64,000 nucleotides of DNA from Asaia bogorensis (GTDB lineage: Bacteria; Pseudomonadota; Alphaproteobacteria; Acetobacterales; Acetobacteraceae). The stretch lies in assembly GCF_900465345.1 (NCBI RefSeq), contig NZ_UEGO01000012.1, positions 248,001 to 312,000 on the forward strand, read 5' to 3'. Made by a program: the position numbers and the translations under genes. The notes under the pieces are model-generated. The model saw only the letters and a program-made list of their open reading frames with translations, made no database searches and was not told where the DNA came from. Shown piece by piece: positions 38,315 to 47,293 of this stretch (positions are counted from its first letter, which is position 1; every line of letters begins with the position of its first letter).

Positions 38315-39607
38315 ATGACTCCCGCCGCCAGACTTTCTGCTGCCATCGATCTGCTTTGCGCCATCGAGGCTGCTCCCCGCCGTCCTGCCGATGCAACGGC
38401 CAATAACTATTTCCGCGAACGCCGCTACATTGGTGGCGGTGATCGCCGGGTCATCTCTGCGCGCATATGGGATGTGCTGCGACAGTGGCGCCGCCTGCAC
38501 TGGCATCTGCGTGACATTCCCGGTGGCCCTTCACCCCGCACGCTCTGTGCGGCGTCGCTCATTCTGGGCGGTGAGGAAATCGGCACCGTGCGCAACCTGT
38601 TCAACGGTGAGCGCTTTGCCCAGTCACATCTGACATCACGTGAGGATGCCGCCCTTGCTGCCCTCGGCGGGCGGGAGCTTAATCATCCCGATATGCCCCA
38701 GCCGGTGCGTCTGGAATATCCTGACTGGCTTCAGCCCTATCTCGAGCGCGCCTTCGGTGAGACGCTGGAGGCGGAAATGGCTGCGCTTGACAACGCGGCC
38801 CCTCTCGATCTGCGCGTGAACCTGCTTAAGGGACATCGCGACGAGGCCATCCGGGCGCTCAGAAACGAGCAGATCCAGGCATCACCCACGCCGCTTTCTC
38901 CCTGGGGGCTTCGCCTGCCGGGGCGTCAGAACGTGACCGCCACGCAGAGCTTCCGTGAAGGCATCATCGAGATACAGGATGAAGGGAGCCAGCTCATCGT
39001 TGGAACACTCAACGCAAAGCCGGGTGAGCGCGTTGTCGATTTCTGTGCGGGTGCGGGTGGCAAGACGCTTGCCATCGCCATGGGCATGGAAAACAAGGGC
39101 CAGATCGTGGCCTGTGACGTATCGGCACCCCGGCTTGAAGGCGCGGTCAAGCGTCTGCGTCGAGCGGGCGTCCATAATGTCGAGCGCCATCTGCTGACCA
39201 GCGGTGATAAATGGGTCAAGCGCCGTGCCGGCGCCTTTGATCGTGTGCTGGTGGATGCCCCCTGTTCGGGCACAGGGACTTGGCGCCGCAACCCTGACGC
39301 CCGTATCCGGCTCGTGGAGCAGGATATCATCGAATTGCAGGCCAAGCAGGCCGATATTCTCGATCGCGCTTCGACACTGGTCAAACCCGGCGGGCGTCTG
39401 GTCTATGCAACCTGCTCGCTGCTGGCCGAGGAAAACGAAGCGCAGGTTGCTGCGTTCCTGGCGCGCAATGACCAGTTCGAGCGTGTCGCTGCGGGGGGTG
39501 ACATGCTTCCCGAAAAGCTGCGCGGTGAATCCGGTTTTGCCCTGACCCCCTTGCGTGACGAGACGGACGGATTCTTTGCCGCCGTGCTCCAGCGCAGGGC
39601 CGGCTAA
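38315..39607 (+). CDS. rsmB: RsmB/Sun-family rRNA (cytosine-5) methyltransferase
   Basis: SAM-dependent m5C RNA methyltransferase, most likely acting on 16S rRNA. The N-terminal ~140 residues resemble the NusB-like RNA-binding part, and the catalytic domain has motif I DFCAGAGGKTLAIAMG near 240. Motif IV with the first catalytic cysteine is DAPCSGTGTWRRNPD near 315, and the nucleophile is in YATCSLLAEENEAQV near 365. ATG at 38315 has GGGAG directly upstream. Assignment to RsmB rather than another Sun paralogue is from family style; site specificity is not proven. Confidence 0.82.
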   Translation: MTPAARLSAAIDLLCAIEAAPRRPADATANNYFRERRYIGGGDRRVISARIWDVLRQWRRLHWHLRDIPGGPSPRTLCAASLILGGEEIGTVRNLFNGERFAQSHLTSREDAALAALGGRELNHPDMPQPVRLEYPDWLQPYLERAFGETLEAEMAALDNAAPLDLRVNLLKGHRDEAIRALRNEQIQASPTPLSPWGLRLPGRQNVTATQSFREGIIEIQDEGSQLIVGTLNAKPGERVVDFCAGAGGKTLAIAMGMENKGQIVACDVSAPRLEGAVKRLRRAGVHNVERHLLTSGDKWVKRRAGAFDRVLVDAPCSGTGTWRRNPDARIRLVEQDIIELQAKQADILDRASTLVKPGGRLVYATCSLLAEENEAQVAAFLARNDQFERVAAGGDMLPEKLRGESGFALTPLRDETDGFFAAVLQRRAG

Positions 39608-39658
39608 GGTTTTCCAGATCGTCTCATCATACGACCGGGCAGGGATGAACGGGTTATC

Positions 39659-41512
39659 ATGGCGCTAGCAATGTTTATCGGGCTGCTTCTGACACTGGGA
39701 GCAGGGATCGGGGCGCAATGGGTGGCGTGGAAGTTCCGCCTTCCCGCCATTGTGCTCCTTTTTGCTCTTGGCCTCATTTTCGGGCCGGGGCTTGGAATAC
39801 TTCATCCCTCGGCGGCGCTCGGGTGGATTTTCCGCCCGCTTGTGTCCCTTCTGGTTGCCATCATCGTGTTCGAAGGCGGCTTGCTCCTCGACTTCCGCCA
39901 GCTGCGCGAGGCAGGCGAGGGGGTGACGCGCCTGACCATGCTGGCTCTCCCCATTTCCTGGGTTCTGGGCTGGTCGGCAGCGCACTATATTGCGCATATG
40001 GAATGGGGTGTGGCGGCGCTGTTTGGCGCCATCATCACCGTCACCGGCCCGACGGTCGTGCTGCCATTGCTGCGACATAACAAGCTGCAACCTCGTGTTG
40101 CCGCCTATCTGCGCTGGGAAGCCATCATCAATGACCCGATTGGTGCCATCTTGGCCGCCGTCGTGTTGCAGGTGGTAGCGACACGCGTGCCGATCGGCAC
40201 GGATGTCTTTCTCACCACGGTTCTGCCCGATCTTCTGGCCTCGACGGCGGAATCCCTCGCCGTCGGTATCCTGCCGGCTTATCTGGTGCGTTATCTGTTT
40301 GTGCGCGACCTCATGCCAGAGCCGCTCAAGACGCCTCTGCTGCTCACGCTGGCACTGCTGATTTTCAGCATCTGCAATATGAGCATGGAGGGCGCAGGCC
40401 TTGTGGGCGCGACCGTCTTTGGAATGGCGCTCACCAATCTGCATGTTCCCGGCCTGTCTGAACTGCGACGCATGAAGGAATCCCTGGTGGTTCTGGTAGT
40501 GGCCGTGCTGTTCATCATGCTGACCGCCGATCTGCATCGCGAGGTGCTGGCGCATCTGTCCCTGCCAATCTGCCTGCTGACCGCAGCTGTCATGTTCGGC
40601 GTGCGGCCGCTTGCCATTTTCCTCTCCACCATAGGGACGGGGCTCAAATGGCAGGAGAGGCTGTTTGTCGCCTGGATTGCACCGCGCGGTATTGTGGCCG
40701 CCGCTGTGGCTGGTGCCGCGGGGTATCGTATGACCGATGCCGGGTATCACAGTGCTGATCTGATCATGCCCGCCGTTTTCGCCATTATCGGCGGAACCAT
40801 GATCTTTCACGGCTTCTCCCTCCGGCCGATCGCCCGCTATCTCAAGCTCACCCTCTCCAATGAACCGGCCCTGGCTATTGTGGGCGCTTCACCCTGGTCA
40901 ATTGATCTGGCGAAATGCCTGAGCAAAAACGGTATTCCAATTCTCCTGGTTGATAACCGCTCCAACACGCTTATCTCCGCCATGCGCCAGGGCGTGCCGG
41001 TCCTGCGGGCTGAACTGCTTTCACAGTACGGCGAGGAAGCCCTGGAGGAGCGTCCGGCGGATTATCTGATCTCGACCACGGCGGATGCCATTTATAACGG
41101 GCTGGTCTGTGCCCATATGGCGCCTCATATGGGACGTCAGCGCGTGTTCCAGATCAGCCCCGGCGTGGCGCGCCTTGATTTCTATCACGGCCTCTCACGT
41201 GATGCCCGCGGCAAACTGCTGGGTGATCCGTCATGGAACTTCACCCTGATCGACATGCTGTTTGACAAGGGGTGGCGGTTTGCAACGGCAATGGCGGATG
41301 AGGCGAGCGCAGCGAGCTTCGGCGCCGTGTCGAACCGCCTCGATTTCCTCTCGATTCGTCGTGGTCAGTCCATTACCATACGCTCGGCGGAAGACGAGTT
41401 TCCCGTCAGTCCCGCCATTGGCGACATGCTTGTGTTCATGACGCCCCCTGCACCGCCTGCCGAAGCGGAGCCCGTTGCCGCGCCAGTCGAGGGGACGCCG
41501 CTACCCGCATGA
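39659..41512 (+). CDS. CPA1-type cation/proton antiporter with RCK-like C-terminus
   Basis: Inner membrane Na+ or K+/H+ antiporter. About twelve hydrophobic segments occupy residues 1-~395, with FEGGLLLDFRQL near 75 and EAIINDPIGAILA near 155. The latter has the ND pair typical of electroneutral CPA1 exchangers. The C-terminal ~220 residues are soluble and begin with a Rossmann-like RCK/TrkA-N segment (PALAIVGASPWSIDLAKCL near 402, ILLVDNRSNTL), suggesting nucleotide or ligand gating. At 617 residues it fits antiporters with regulatory tails. Likely role is pH or ion homeostasis, important for acid-producing cells. Confidence 0.88.
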   Translation: MALAMFIGLLLTLGAGIGAQWVAWKFRLPAIVLLFALGLIFGPGLGILHPSAALGWIFRPLVSLLVAIIVFEGGLLLDFRQLREAGEGVTRLTMLALPISWVLGWSAAHYIAHMEWGVAALFGAIITVTGPTVVLPLLRHNKLQPRVAAYLRWEAIINDPIGAILAAVVLQVVATRVPIGTDVFLTTVLPDLLASTAESLAVGILPAYLVRYLFVRDLMPEPLKTPLLLTLALLIFSICNMSMEGAGLVGATVFGMALTNLHVPGLSELRRMKESLVVLVVAVLFIMLTADLHREVLAHLSLPICLLTAAVMFGVRPLAIFLSTIGTGLKWQERLFVAWIAPRGIVAAAVAGAAGYRMTDAGYHSADLIMPAVFAIIGGTMIFHGFSLRPIARYLKLTLSNEPALAIVGASPWSIDLAKCLSKNGIPILLVDNRSNTLISAMRQGVPVLRAELLSQYGEEALEERPADYLISTTADAIYNGLVCAHMAPHMGRQRVFQISPGVARLDFYHGLSRDARGKLLGDPSWNFTLIDMLFDKGWRFATAMADEASAASFGAVSNRLDFLSIRRGQSITIRSAEDEFPVSPAIGDMLVFMTPPAPPAEAEPVAAPVEGTPLPA

Positions 41513-41517
41513 CGTTT

Positions 41518-41540
41518 CGGCCCTGTGACGCGCAGGGCCG
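41518..41540. terminator. Bidirectional hairpin between antiporter and YkuD genes
   Basis: CGGCCCTG (41518-41525) and CAGGGCCG (41533-41540) form a perfect 8-bp stem with loop TGACGCG between two convergent stops (41512 and 41550). There is no T-run. Confidence 0.5.
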
Positions 41541-41549
41541 CAATGGGCG

Positions 41550-42053
41550 CTAGTCCGGTCGGACCTCAATGCCGACATGACAAGAGGCAATAACACGGCG
41601 CAACAGGCGTTCCTCGAGCGCGATACAGCCTTCCGTTGCGCCGCTGGTGGGAGGAAGATGCAGGAAGATGGCCGAGCCACGGCCCGGAACTGCCGGGCTG
41701 TCGTTCCATCCCAGTACGACGCAGAGATCGTAGCAATGGTCCTCGCGCCAAAGCCTTTCATGTCGCGCCGGATGAGGCAGCGTTATCTGACGGTTGTAGT
41801 CAGGATGAGAGGGATCATCGCACCAGCCATCATCCGGCGCGAGCGCCTCGACACGCAGCGTAGTAACAGGTCTCGCAACGCGATCAGCCCGGTAAAAAAC
41901 ATGCCTGAAGGGAAGAAAGCCGACTGGCGTTGCCATGTCACCCTCACTCTTGTCCTGCCTTGTGCCGGCGGCGCCGATCAGGGCAGGGAGGGGCTCTCCC
42001 TCAAGGAGAAGGGTCGCGCGCGATCGGTTTGAGTGTCTCAGGATGACAGTCAT
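41550..42053 (-). CDS. YkuD-domain (L,D-transpeptidase-like) protein
   Basis: The C-terminal half holds the YkuD active-site pattern HLPPTSGATEGCIALEE near residue 135, with the catalytic cysteine in GCIAL and the preceding histidine. This fold forms 3-3 peptidoglycan cross-links or attaches proteins to the wall. GDMATPVGFLPF near 38 is the usual first strand. ATG at 42053 has GAGG eight bases upstream; a second ATG at 42077 adds eight residues. No signal peptide or membrane segment is visible with either start, which is odd for a periplasmic transpeptidase. A cytoplasmic hydrolase role or an undetected export route must be considered. Confidence 0.78.
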   Translation of the reverse strand: MTVILRHSNRSRATLLLEGEPLPALIGAAGTRQDKSEGDMATPVGFLPFRHVFYRADRVARPVTTLRVEALAPDDGWCDDPSHPDYNRQITLPHPARHERLWREDHCYDLCVVLGWNDSPAVPGRGSAIFLHLPPTSGATEGCIALEERLLRRVIASCHVGIEVRPD

Positions 42054-42254
42054 GTCACAAACCTCACGTCTGAACATTAATTTATGAGTAATAACCGTTT
42101 AAAGGCCGGTATCCCGCTGGCGGACGCGTCCGATCGGATTGGCGTTATCACGATATCCGTGTAAGGCTCACGGGCAAAACAAGGGTCTTTCTTCCTCGAG
42201 AAGTCAGGTCTTGGCTCAGGGGTGTCGTCCCCAGCTGGAGAGAGAAGGTTATAC

Positions 42255-42974
42255 ATGCCTGGTCCGCGTCCTGTCCTTATTGTTGACGATGACGATACGC
42301 TTCGCCAACTCCTGGTCGAACAGCTCAAGCTCGAAGGCGAGTTCGAACCGATTCAGGCAGTATCCGTTGCCGATGCCAAGGAGAAACTCGGCGTTCCCGA
42401 TGTGCGTGTCGATGCGATCCTGCTCGATGTGACACTCCCCGATGGCGACGGCCGCGATTTCTGTGCCGAGCTTCGCCGTCAGGGTATTCGCATGCCGATC
42501 ATCATTCTGACCGGTTCGGACGAAGAGGCCGACGTGGTACGTGGTTTGGATGCAGGCGCGAATGATTACGTGGCCAAGCCATTCCGTATTGCTGAGTTGT
42601 TGGCTCGACTGCGTGCCCAGCTTCGTCTGTTCGAGAACAGCGAAGATGCCGTTTTTCCGATCGGGCCGTATCTGTTTCGTCCTTCCTCCAAGATTCTCCA
42701 GGAGCCGGCCAAAAACCGCCGTATTCGCCTGACAGAGAAGGAAGCCGCGATCCTGAAATATCTGTATCGTGCCGGGCATCGCCCGATTGCCCGACAGGTG
42801 CTCCTCAACGAGGTCTGGGGCTATAATGCAGCTGTCACAACCCATACGCTTGAGACGCATATCTATCGTCTGCGTCAGAAAATCGAGCCCGATCCGGCAA
42901 ACGCATCGCTTCTGCTGACTGAAGGCGGTGGCTACCGTCTGAACCCGGAAGGCAGTGATGTTCTGATGGGCTGA
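42255..42974 (+). CDS. OmpR-family response regulator (orphan)
   Basis: Two-component DNA-binding regulator. The receiver has the acidic pocket VDDDDTL near 9, phospho-acceptor Asp in ILLDVTLPDGDG near 60, Thr in ILTGSDEEAD near 87 and Lys in YVAKPFRIAELL near 110. The C-terminal winged helix shows LTEKEAAILKYLYRAGHRPI and VWGYNAAVTTHTLETHIYRL. ATG at 42255 follows AGAGAAGG. No sensor kinase adjoins it. The sequence style and the neighbouring xthA recall CenR-type regulators of alphaproteobacteria, which control envelope functions; this is an inference. A strong terminator follows. Confidence 0.9.
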   Translation: MPGPRPVLIVDDDDTLRQLLVEQLKLEGEFEPIQAVSVADAKEKLGVPDVRVDAILLDVTLPDGDGRDFCAELRRQGIRMPIIILTGSDEEADVVRGLDAGANDYVAKPFRIAELLARLRAQLRLFENSEDAVFPIGPYLFRPSSKILQEPAKNRRIRLTEKEAAILKYLYRAGHRPIARQVLLNEVWGYNAAVTTHTLETHIYRLRQKIEPDPANASLLLTEGGGYRLNPEGSDVLMG

Positions 42975-43001
42975 ACGCTCTGTCTGCATAACACGCGATT
43001 C

Positions 43002-43033
43002 AAAACCTCGGTCCTGCAAAGGCCGGGGTTTTT
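43002..43033 (+). terminator. Terminator after the response regulator
   Basis: AAAACCTCGGTC pairs with GGCCGGGGTTTT (12 pairs, including two G.U) across a short loop, and the T-run extends to 43033. The A-rich 5' flank would make it work on the convergent xthA transcript too. Confidence 0.75.
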
Positions 43034-43115
43034 GTTTGACGCGCTGCTTGGTTGCGCGCCGCACTATGGAAGGGACATCCCCATTAAGAGGAAGGCCCGA
43101 CCGGTTATCTCAGGG

Positions 43116-43919
43116 TCATGCGGCAGTGAGATCGAGATCAAACACCACCGGAACATGATCCGACGGGCTGTCCCAGTCTCTTACATCTCTCAACACGTTG
43201 AGGCTCGTAAGCGCCGGCCGCAGATCTGGCGTCAGCCATACATGGTCGAGGCGCCGCCCCCGGTTTGAAAGCTTCCAGTCGCGATTGCGATAGGACCACC
43301 ACGTATAGAGTTTTTCCTGGGGTGGAACGACCAGCCTCATGGCATCGATAAACCCGGTCGCCACCCAGGCATCAAGCCGTTCGATCTCGGGTAGCGTATG
43401 ACTTACCACGGTCGAAAGCTGCTTGTGGCTCCACACGTCATGTTCGAGCGGGGCGATATTCAGGTCACCAACCACGATGGACCGTATCGGCGGGTTCTCA
43501 CGAAACCAGGCCGTCACCTCATCAAGAAAAGCCAGTTTATGGGCAAATTTGTCGTTGACCGCCGGATCGGGAATGTCGCCACCCGCCGGGACATAGAAAT
43601 CATGGAGCATGACAGGGCCGGTTGTGGTGTCGATGACGACACCGATATGCCGTGTATCGCTCTTGCCGCACCAGTCGGGCGTCGCTTCGATCGGCCTGAT
43701 GGGATGGCGCGAGAGAATCGCGACCCCGTTATATCCCTTCATGCCCAGAAAATGCTGATGAGCGTAGCCGAGCTCACGCAAGGGGGCTGCCGGGAACAGT
43801 GCGTCAGGGACCTTTGTTTCCTGGAGGCAGATGATATCGGGCGCCTGTTCCTCACCAAGGCGCTGAAGCAGGGGCAGCCTCAGGCGCAACGAATTGATAT
43901 TCCACGTCATCACCCGCAT
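43116..43919 (-). CDS. xthA: Exodeoxyribonuclease III
   Basis: Mg-dependent AP endonuclease and 3'-exonuclease of base-excision repair (EEP superfamily). Motifs in order: MTWNINSLRLRL at the start, ICLQETKVPD with the metal-binding Glu near 35, GYNGVAILSR near 70, VGDLNIAPLEHDVW near 150, and SNRGRRLDHVWLTPDL with SDHVPVVFDL at the end. ATG at 43919 begins at the family N-terminus; an open frame extends to 44042 but would overlap the divergent dipeptidase gene and shows no homology. 268 residues, normal length. Confidence 0.94.
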   Translation of the reverse strand: MRVMTWNINSLRLRLPLLQRLGEEQAPDIICLQETKVPDALFPAAPLRELGYAHQHFLGMKGYNGVAILSRHPIRPIEATPDWCGKSDTRHIGVVIDTTTGPVMLHDFYVPAGGDIPDPAVNDKFAHKLAFLDEVTAWFRENPPIRSIVVGDLNIAPLEHDVWSHKQLSTVVSHTLPEIERLDAWVATGFIDAMRLVVPPQEKLYTWWSYRNRDWKLSNRGRRLDHVWLTPDLRPALTSLNVLRDVRDWDSPSDHVPVVFDLDLTAA

Positions 43920-43997
43920 GGCGCAGTGTCCTTCAATTTGGCAGGAAGTGCAGCAAAGCCTCTTGCTGTACGGCTGCAATAAACCATTTAAACAGGC

Positions 43998-44987
43998 ATG
44001 ACACCTGCGATTCACAACCATCTCCTCACGCTCGACTCTCACATCGATATTCCGTGGCCCGACCGGGGCGATTTCGCCACCGGGTCACCTGATCGCCAGG
44101 TCGATCTGCCAAAGCTGCGTGAGGGCGGTCTCAAGGCTGTCTGTCTGGCCGCCTATATCCCACAGACTGTGCTTGAGCCGGCAGAGCGGCAGGCTGCCTG
44201 GGAGCGGGCCCAGGCCATGCTCAATGTGATCAACGGTCTTTCAGGACCCGGCGTTACGGTTTGCCGGACGGCATCAGCGATCGAAGAAGCAGCCTCAGGG
44301 GGCAATGTCGCCATCGTGCCCGCAGTGGAGAACGGTCACGCGCTGGGTGGTGACCTCTCCCGCATCAGTGCGTTGGCGGCACTGGGCGTGCGGTATATGA
44401 CGCTCACCCATAACGGACATAACGATCTGGCGGATGCCGCCATTCCCCTGCCGGCTTTAGGGAATGACAAGAGCCTTCATCAGGGACTTTCCCCCCTGGG
44501 GCGAGAGGCTATTGCCCTGATGAACGCACATGGGATCGTGGTGGATGTCTCCCATGCGGCGAAGACGACCATGATGCAGGCGACCGAAATTTCGGCTGTG
44601 CCGATTGTGGCGAGCCATTCCTGTGCCCGCGCCCTTTGCGACCACCCGCGCAATCTGGATGACGAGCAGCTTCTGCGGCTGCGTGATACGGGTGGTGTGA
44701 TCCAGATCACGGCCATGTCCTCGTTTCTCGTTCCCGCTGCCACCGGCAAGGCAGGTGTTGCCGATCTGGCGCGTCACGTGCGCTATGTTGCGGACCTGAT
44801 TGGCGTGGACCATGTGGGTGTGTCCTCCGATTTTGATGGTGGCGGACGCATTCAGGGCTGGGCCGATGCTGGACAATCCCCGGCGGTGACCGAGGCACTG
44901 GTCGAACAGGGGTTCAGCGAAGCCGAACTGGCGAAGATATGGGGCGGCAATTTCCTGCGCGTTCTCGCGCAAGCCGAGCGGGTCTGA
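43998..44987 (+). CDS. M19-family (renal-type) dipeptidase
   Basis: Binuclear zinc dipeptidase of peptidase family M19. The first metal motif is SHIDIPW near residue 14 (H-x-D), the bridging Glu is in VPAVENGHALGGDLSRI near 113 and GVRYMTLTHNGHNDLADA follows. Histidines are in VDVSHAAK near 185 and ASHSCARALCDHPRNL near 205, and VGVSSDFDGGG closes the site near 275. At 329 residues it is normal. No signal peptide is evident, so a cytoplasmic role in D- or L-dipeptide turnover is likely. It is divergent from xthA with about 80 bases between. Confidence 0.9.
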   Translation: MTPAIHNHLLTLDSHIDIPWPDRGDFATGSPDRQVDLPKLREGGLKAVCLAAYIPQTVLEPAERQAAWERAQAMLNVINGLSGPGVTVCRTASAIEEAASGGNVAIVPAVENGHALGGDLSRISALAALGVRYMTLTHNGHNDLADAAIPLPALGNDKSLHQGLSPLGREAIALMNAHGIVVDVSHAAKTTMMQATEISAVPIVASHSCARALCDHPRNLDDEQLLRLRDTGGVIQITAMSSFLVPAATGKAGVADLARHVRYVADLIGVDHVGVSSDFDGGGRIQGWADAGQSPAVTEALVEQGFSEAELAKIWGGNFLRVLAQAERV

Positions 44988-45285
44988 AGGCAACTTCGAA
45001 CAAAACAGGATCGTTCTAGCCGAAGCACCCCGGAAATTTGTCCACTTTCAGGGCAGTTCCGGGATTGACTCCCTGTATTTCCAACGTCTTGGCGCTGTTT
45101 CTTCGATCCGGATAGGCAAAATTGTTGATTTTCAACATCTTAGCATTAAATGCCCAAAATTTAGGCAAAGCGTCGCAAAGCGCGCCAAACTGCGCCCGTC
45201 ATCAATTTGTCACGCGATGCCCCACAGACTTATCCACATGTTCCGTGGATGAACCTGTGTTCAGCCTGGGCAATGGTGTCCTGTC
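44988..45285. other. AT-rich 300-bp region upstream of uvrC
   Basis: Between the dipeptidase stop and uvrC there is no gene. The middle (45110-45170) is A+T-rich and contains an inverted repeat TGTTGA-TTT-TCAACA. The end holds a perfect DnaA box (45230-45238) and a cluster of GTTC/GAAC half-sites at 45240-45262. It could be a long regulated promoter for uvrC or a minor DnaA-binding locus. Confidence 0.45.
45230..45238 (+). promoter_or_regulatory. Perfect DnaA box
   Basis: TTATCCACA, the strict consensus, lies 48 bases upstream of the uvrC start. No second perfect box was found in the flanking 300 bases, only poorer matches such as the complement of CGTGGATGA at 45244-45252. Confidence 0.6.
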
Positions 45286-47193
45286 ATGAAGACCACGCAA
45301 ACTGACCCCTCTGTTCGTGATGATCAGGCTGTTGGTACCGCTGAACCGCCTACCCGCAAGGAGGGCGCAGAGGCCATACGAGAAGCACTAAAAACCATCC
45401 CGTTCACGCCCGGCGTCTATCGCATGCTGGGAGAGAAGGGAGAGGTGCTGTATGTTGGCAAGGCGCTGAGCCTCAAAAAGCGTGTGTCGTCCTATCTCCG
45501 GCTCAACCAGTTGCCTGAGCGGCTACGTCGTATGGTAAGTCTTACACGATCAATGGAGATTGTGACGACGCGCACCGAGGCCGAGGCGCTGCTTCTTGAG
45601 GCGAACTACATCAAGAAGATGAAGCCACGCTTCAACATCCTTCTGCGCGACGACAAATCCTATCCCTGGATCATGCTGACCGAGGGGCATGAATTTCCGC
45701 AGATTACCAAGCAGCGTGGCCGCCCGGTCAAGAATGCTACCTACTGGGGTCCGTTTGCCTCGGCTTGGGCTGTCAATCAAACGCTGAACCTGATCCAGCG
45801 CAGTTTTCTGCTGCGTTCCTGCAGCGATGCCGTCTTGTCGTCACGCACGCGACCTTGCCTGTTGTTCCAGATCCGTCGGTGTTCCGCACCCTGCGTGGAC
45901 AGGGTGACACCGGGGCAATATGCCGAGCTGGTGGATGAGACGAAACAGTTCCTCTCAGGCAAGAGCACGGATGTGCACAAGACGCTTGTCGAGGAGATGG
46001 AGAGAGCCTCTGAAGCGCTCGAATTTGAGCGTGCAGCGGCCATACGTGATCGTATCCGTGGGTTCTCCAGCATGCAGGAATCGGGGATTATCAACCCGGC
46101 CTCGATTGGCGATGCTGACATCATTGCACTCTGGCAGGAGGCGGGACGGACCTGCATCCAGGTCTTCTTCATCCGTAATTCCCGTAACAACGGAAATAGG
46201 GCTTTCTTCCCTGATCATGCGGAGGAAGAGAGTGCGGCTGACATTCTCGCAGCCTTCCTGCTGCAGTTCTATGACGACAAACCGCCACCACCCCAGATCC
46301 TGCTCAACAGCGACCCTTCGGAGCTCGACCTTGTTTCAGAGGCGCTGAGTCTCAAGCGCGGGCGCAAGGTGGAATTGCTGCAGCCACAGCGTGGCGAGAG
46401 ACGCGACGTGGTCCGCCACGCCGAGACCAATGCCCGCGAAGCGCTGGAGCGACGATTGGCAGAGAGCGCCGGCGTCAGCAAGCTGCTCAACGGTGTGGCA
46501 AGCGTCTTCGGGCTGGCAGAGTCGCCGAAGCGGATCGAAACCTATGATAACTCACATATCATGGGTCAGCATGCCTATGGTGTGATGGTCGTGGGTGGTC
46601 CTGAAGGGTTCGTCAAACGTGCCTACCGCAAATTCGCTATCAAGGGGCCGGTCACGCCGGGTGATGATTTTGGCATGATGCGTGAGGTGATGGAGCGCCG
46701 CTTCGGCCGTCGTGATCCCGAATCACCTGAGGCACGCCCTGAAGACTGGCCTGACTTGCTGCTGATTGATGGTGGGTTGGGACAGTTCAATGCAGTACGA
46801 ACGGTTCTGGAAGAACTCAACGTGCGCGATATTCCTATCATTGCGATAGCCAAAGGGCCTGATCGCGACGCGGGGCGTGAGTGGTTCTTTCAGGAGGGAC
46901 GCGCACCATTCCAGTTGCCGCCGAACGATCCGGTTCTCTATTACCTGCAACGCCTGCGCGACGAGGCTCATCGTTTTGCCATCACAACGCACAGAGCCGG
47001 GCGCAGCAAGGCGATCAAGGTCTCGGAACTCGACAGCGTGCCGGGTATCGGTGCTGTTCGCAAGCGCGCTCTCCTGACGCGGTTCGGATCGGTGCGCGGT
47101 GTGCGCAGCGCGAGTCTCGAAGAGCTGATCTCTGTATCGGGCATCAACTCGGAGACTGCTCGGACAATTTATGAGTTTTTTCACCCGCAATGA
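45286..47193 (+). CDS. uvrC: UvrABC system protein C
   Basis: Endonuclease that makes both incisions in nucleotide excision repair. The GIY-YIG domain is near residue 40 ([19 protein letters not shown]). The UVR domain is near 235 ([15 protein letters not shown]). The RNase H-like second nuclease domain has [13 protein letters not shown] near 418 and [14 protein letters not shown] near 490, and two helix-hairpin-helix motifs end the protein ([19 protein letters not shown]). At 635 residues it is full length with a ~30-residue polar N-terminal extension. It is followed by pgsA, a common bacterial pairing. Confidence 0.97.
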   Translation: MKTTQTDPSVRDDQAVGTAEPPTRKEGAEAIREALKTIPFTPGVYRMLGEKGEVLYVGKALSLKKRVSSYLRLNQLPERLRRMVSLTRSMEIVTTRTEAEALLLEANYIKKMKPRFNILLRDDKSYPWIMLTEGHEFPQITKQRGRPVKNATYWGPFASAWAVNQTLNLIQRSFLLRSCSDAVLSSRTRPCLLFQIRRCSAPCVDRVTPGQYAELVDETKQFLSGKSTDVHKTLVEEMERASEALEFERAAAIRDRIRGFSSMQESGIINPASIGDADIIALWQEAGRTCIQVFFIRNSRNNGNRAFFPDHAEEESAADILAAFLLQFYDDKPPPPQILLNSDPSELDLVSEALSLKRGRKVELLQPQRGERRDVVRHAETNAREALERRLAESAGVSKLLNGVASVFGLAESPKRIETYDNSHIMGQHAYGVMVVGGPEGFVKRAYRKFAIKGPVTPGDDFGMMREVMERRFGRRDPESPEARPEDWPDLLLIDGGLGQFNAVRTVLEELNVRDIPIIAIAKGPDRDAGREWFFQEGRAPFQLPPNDPVLYYLQRLRDEAHRFAITTHRAGRSKAIKVSELDSVPGIGAVRKRALLTRFGSVRGVRSASLEELISVSGINSETARTIYEFFHPQ

Positions 47194-47293
47194 TGCGTGA
47201 GAAGCTATGAAGAACCGATCCGACCATCCTATCATGGCAGTTGATAGCGGTTTTGCGCGTTTCACAACCTAGAGGCAGTTCCGGGAAAGATTC

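Noticed and set aside
43920-44042. 41-residue N-terminal extension of XthA
   Set aside because: It overlaps the divergent dipeptidase start at 43998. The conserved nuclease N-terminus begins at 43919.
45240-45262. SOS box upstream of uvrC (GTTC-N7-GAAC-N4-GTTC)
   Set aside because: The half-sites are inverted, not the direct repeat seen before lexA, and the spacing of the two GTTC is 19 rather than 11 bases. The GAAC-N4-GTTC form belongs to Gram-positive LexA.
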